A stretch of 6,455 nt of DNA, taken from positions 1-6,455 of the forward strand of contig JAKONL010000190.1 in NCBI GenBank assembly GCA_022701965.1, given 5' to 3'. How positions within the stretch are numbered: the stretch's first letter is position 1; every line of letters begins with the position of its first letter. This document shows positions 6,073 through 6,455 of this stretch, piece by piece. A program made the position numbers and the translations under genes. The notes under the pieces are model-generated. The model was not told where the DNA came from and ran no database searches. It saw only the letters and a program-made list of their open reading frames with translations. The stretch is from Burkholderiaceae bacterium. GTDB taxonomy: Bacteria > Pseudomonadota > Gammaproteobacteria > Burkholderiales > Burkholderiaceae.

Positions 6073-6455
6073 TTGTCCAAATCAGCCGAGAAGCACGAAG
6101 CCGAAGTCGCCGCACGGGTTCTGCGCCGCTGGCACGACGCCGTTCCCAACGACCGGATGGCGCATCTGGTGAAGGACGCCACGCGCGGTTTCATGCGTTC
6201 GCTCCAATCGCGCCTGGCCGAGCATCACGTGCTGCCGGGCCACTGGACCTTCCTGCGCATCCTGTGGGAACGCGACGGCATCACCAAACGCGAACTGAGC
6301 GTCGAAGCCGGCGTCATGGAGCCCACCACCGTCATCGCCTTGCGGGCCATGGAATCGCTCGGGTACGTCACCCTGGAGCAACGGCCCGAGAACCGCAAGA
6401 ACATCTACGTCCAGCTGACACCTTACGGTCGTAAGCTGCAGGATGAGCTGGTGCC
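6073..6455 (+). CDS. MarR-family transcriptional regulator (3' end beyond the window)
   Basis: The first 127 residues of a winged helix-turn-helix regulator; the family is usually 140-180 residues, so the C-terminal dimerisation helix is cut off by the window edge. The start is taken as TTG at 6073 (MSKSAEKHEAEV...). The frame is closed by TAG at 6040-6042 and holds no ATG or GTG before 6073. The first ATG (6157, residue 29) would remove much of the N-terminal helix, although it cannot be ruled out. No Shine-Dalgarno is visible before either. The helix-turn-helix covers about residues 57-95 (HWTFLRILWERDGITKREL...PTTVIALRAMESLGYV), and the wing 97-113 contains Arg104 and Arg108, followed by LTPYGR. 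The gene lies 47 bases after the dehydrogenase stop on the same strand, so it may be a distal operon member or have its own promoter. Regulation of the phthalate genes, perhaps with phthalate or protocatechuate as effector, is inference from position. Confidence 0.85.
   Translation, partial: MSKSAEKHEAEVAARVLRRWHDAVPNDRMAHLVKDATRGFMRSLQSRLAEHHVLPGHWTFLRILWERDGITKRELSVEAGVMEPTTVIALRAMESLGYVTLEQRPENRKNIYVQLTPYGRKLQDELV

Noticed and set aside
4730..6115. Long antisense open frame (about 461 codons) opposite the dehydrogenase gene
   Set aside because: It spans the ends of three sense genes, has low-complexity His/Arg/Ala composition and no domain signature.

Overview
The window is a compact, all-plus-strand catabolic cluster from a GC-rich bacterium. 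High GC at third codon positions, a Bug/TctC-type solute-binding protein and the close match to the phthalate 4,5-dioxygenase system point to a betaproteobacterium of the order Burkholderiales (for example Comamonadaceae or Burkholderiaceae). Genus cannot be fixed from the sequence alone.

Layout: (1) 7-483, a single-domain bacteriohemerythrin with all seven diiron ligands. (2) 521-1840, the Rieske oxygenase component of phthalate 4,5-dioxygenase (ophA2/pht3 type). (3) 1845-2834, 4,5-dihydroxyphthalate decarboxylase (ophC/pht5 type). (4) 2867-3844, a secreted Bug/TctC solute-binding protein. (5) 3855-4826, the FMN/NAD/[2Fe-2S] phthalate dioxygenase reductase (ophA1/pht2 type). (6) 4823-6025, a Gfo/Idh/MocA dehydrogenase (ophB/pht4 type). 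(7) 6073 to the right edge, a MarR-family regulator that runs off the window. Genes 2-6 are separated by 4, 32, 10 and -4 bases, so they are almost certainly one transcription unit. No gap in the window exceeds 50 bases and no rRNA, tRNA, CRISPR array, transposase or convincing intrinsic terminator is visible.

How the genes work together (inference from family assignments): the periplasmic binding protein captures an aromatic dicarboxylate, probably phthalate. The reductase passes NADH electrons via FMN and a plant-type [2Fe-2S] centre to the Rieske oxygenase, which makes cis-4,5-dihydro-4,5-dihydroxyphthalate. The Gfo/Idh/MocA dehydrogenase rearomatises this to 4,5-dihydroxyphthalate, and the decarboxylase yields protocatechuate. 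These enzymes cover every step from phthalate to protocatechuate; ring-cleavage genes and membrane transport subunits are not in the window. The MarR protein is a candidate effector-responsive regulator of the set.

The biochemistry is that of a known pathway, not a new system. The less ordinary points are the organisation (a solute-binding protein gene between the two dioxygenase component genes, with no membrane partner in view), the hemerythrin directly upstream of an O2-consuming enzyme, and a MarR-type regulator that appears to begin at TTG behind a pyrimidine-rich leader.
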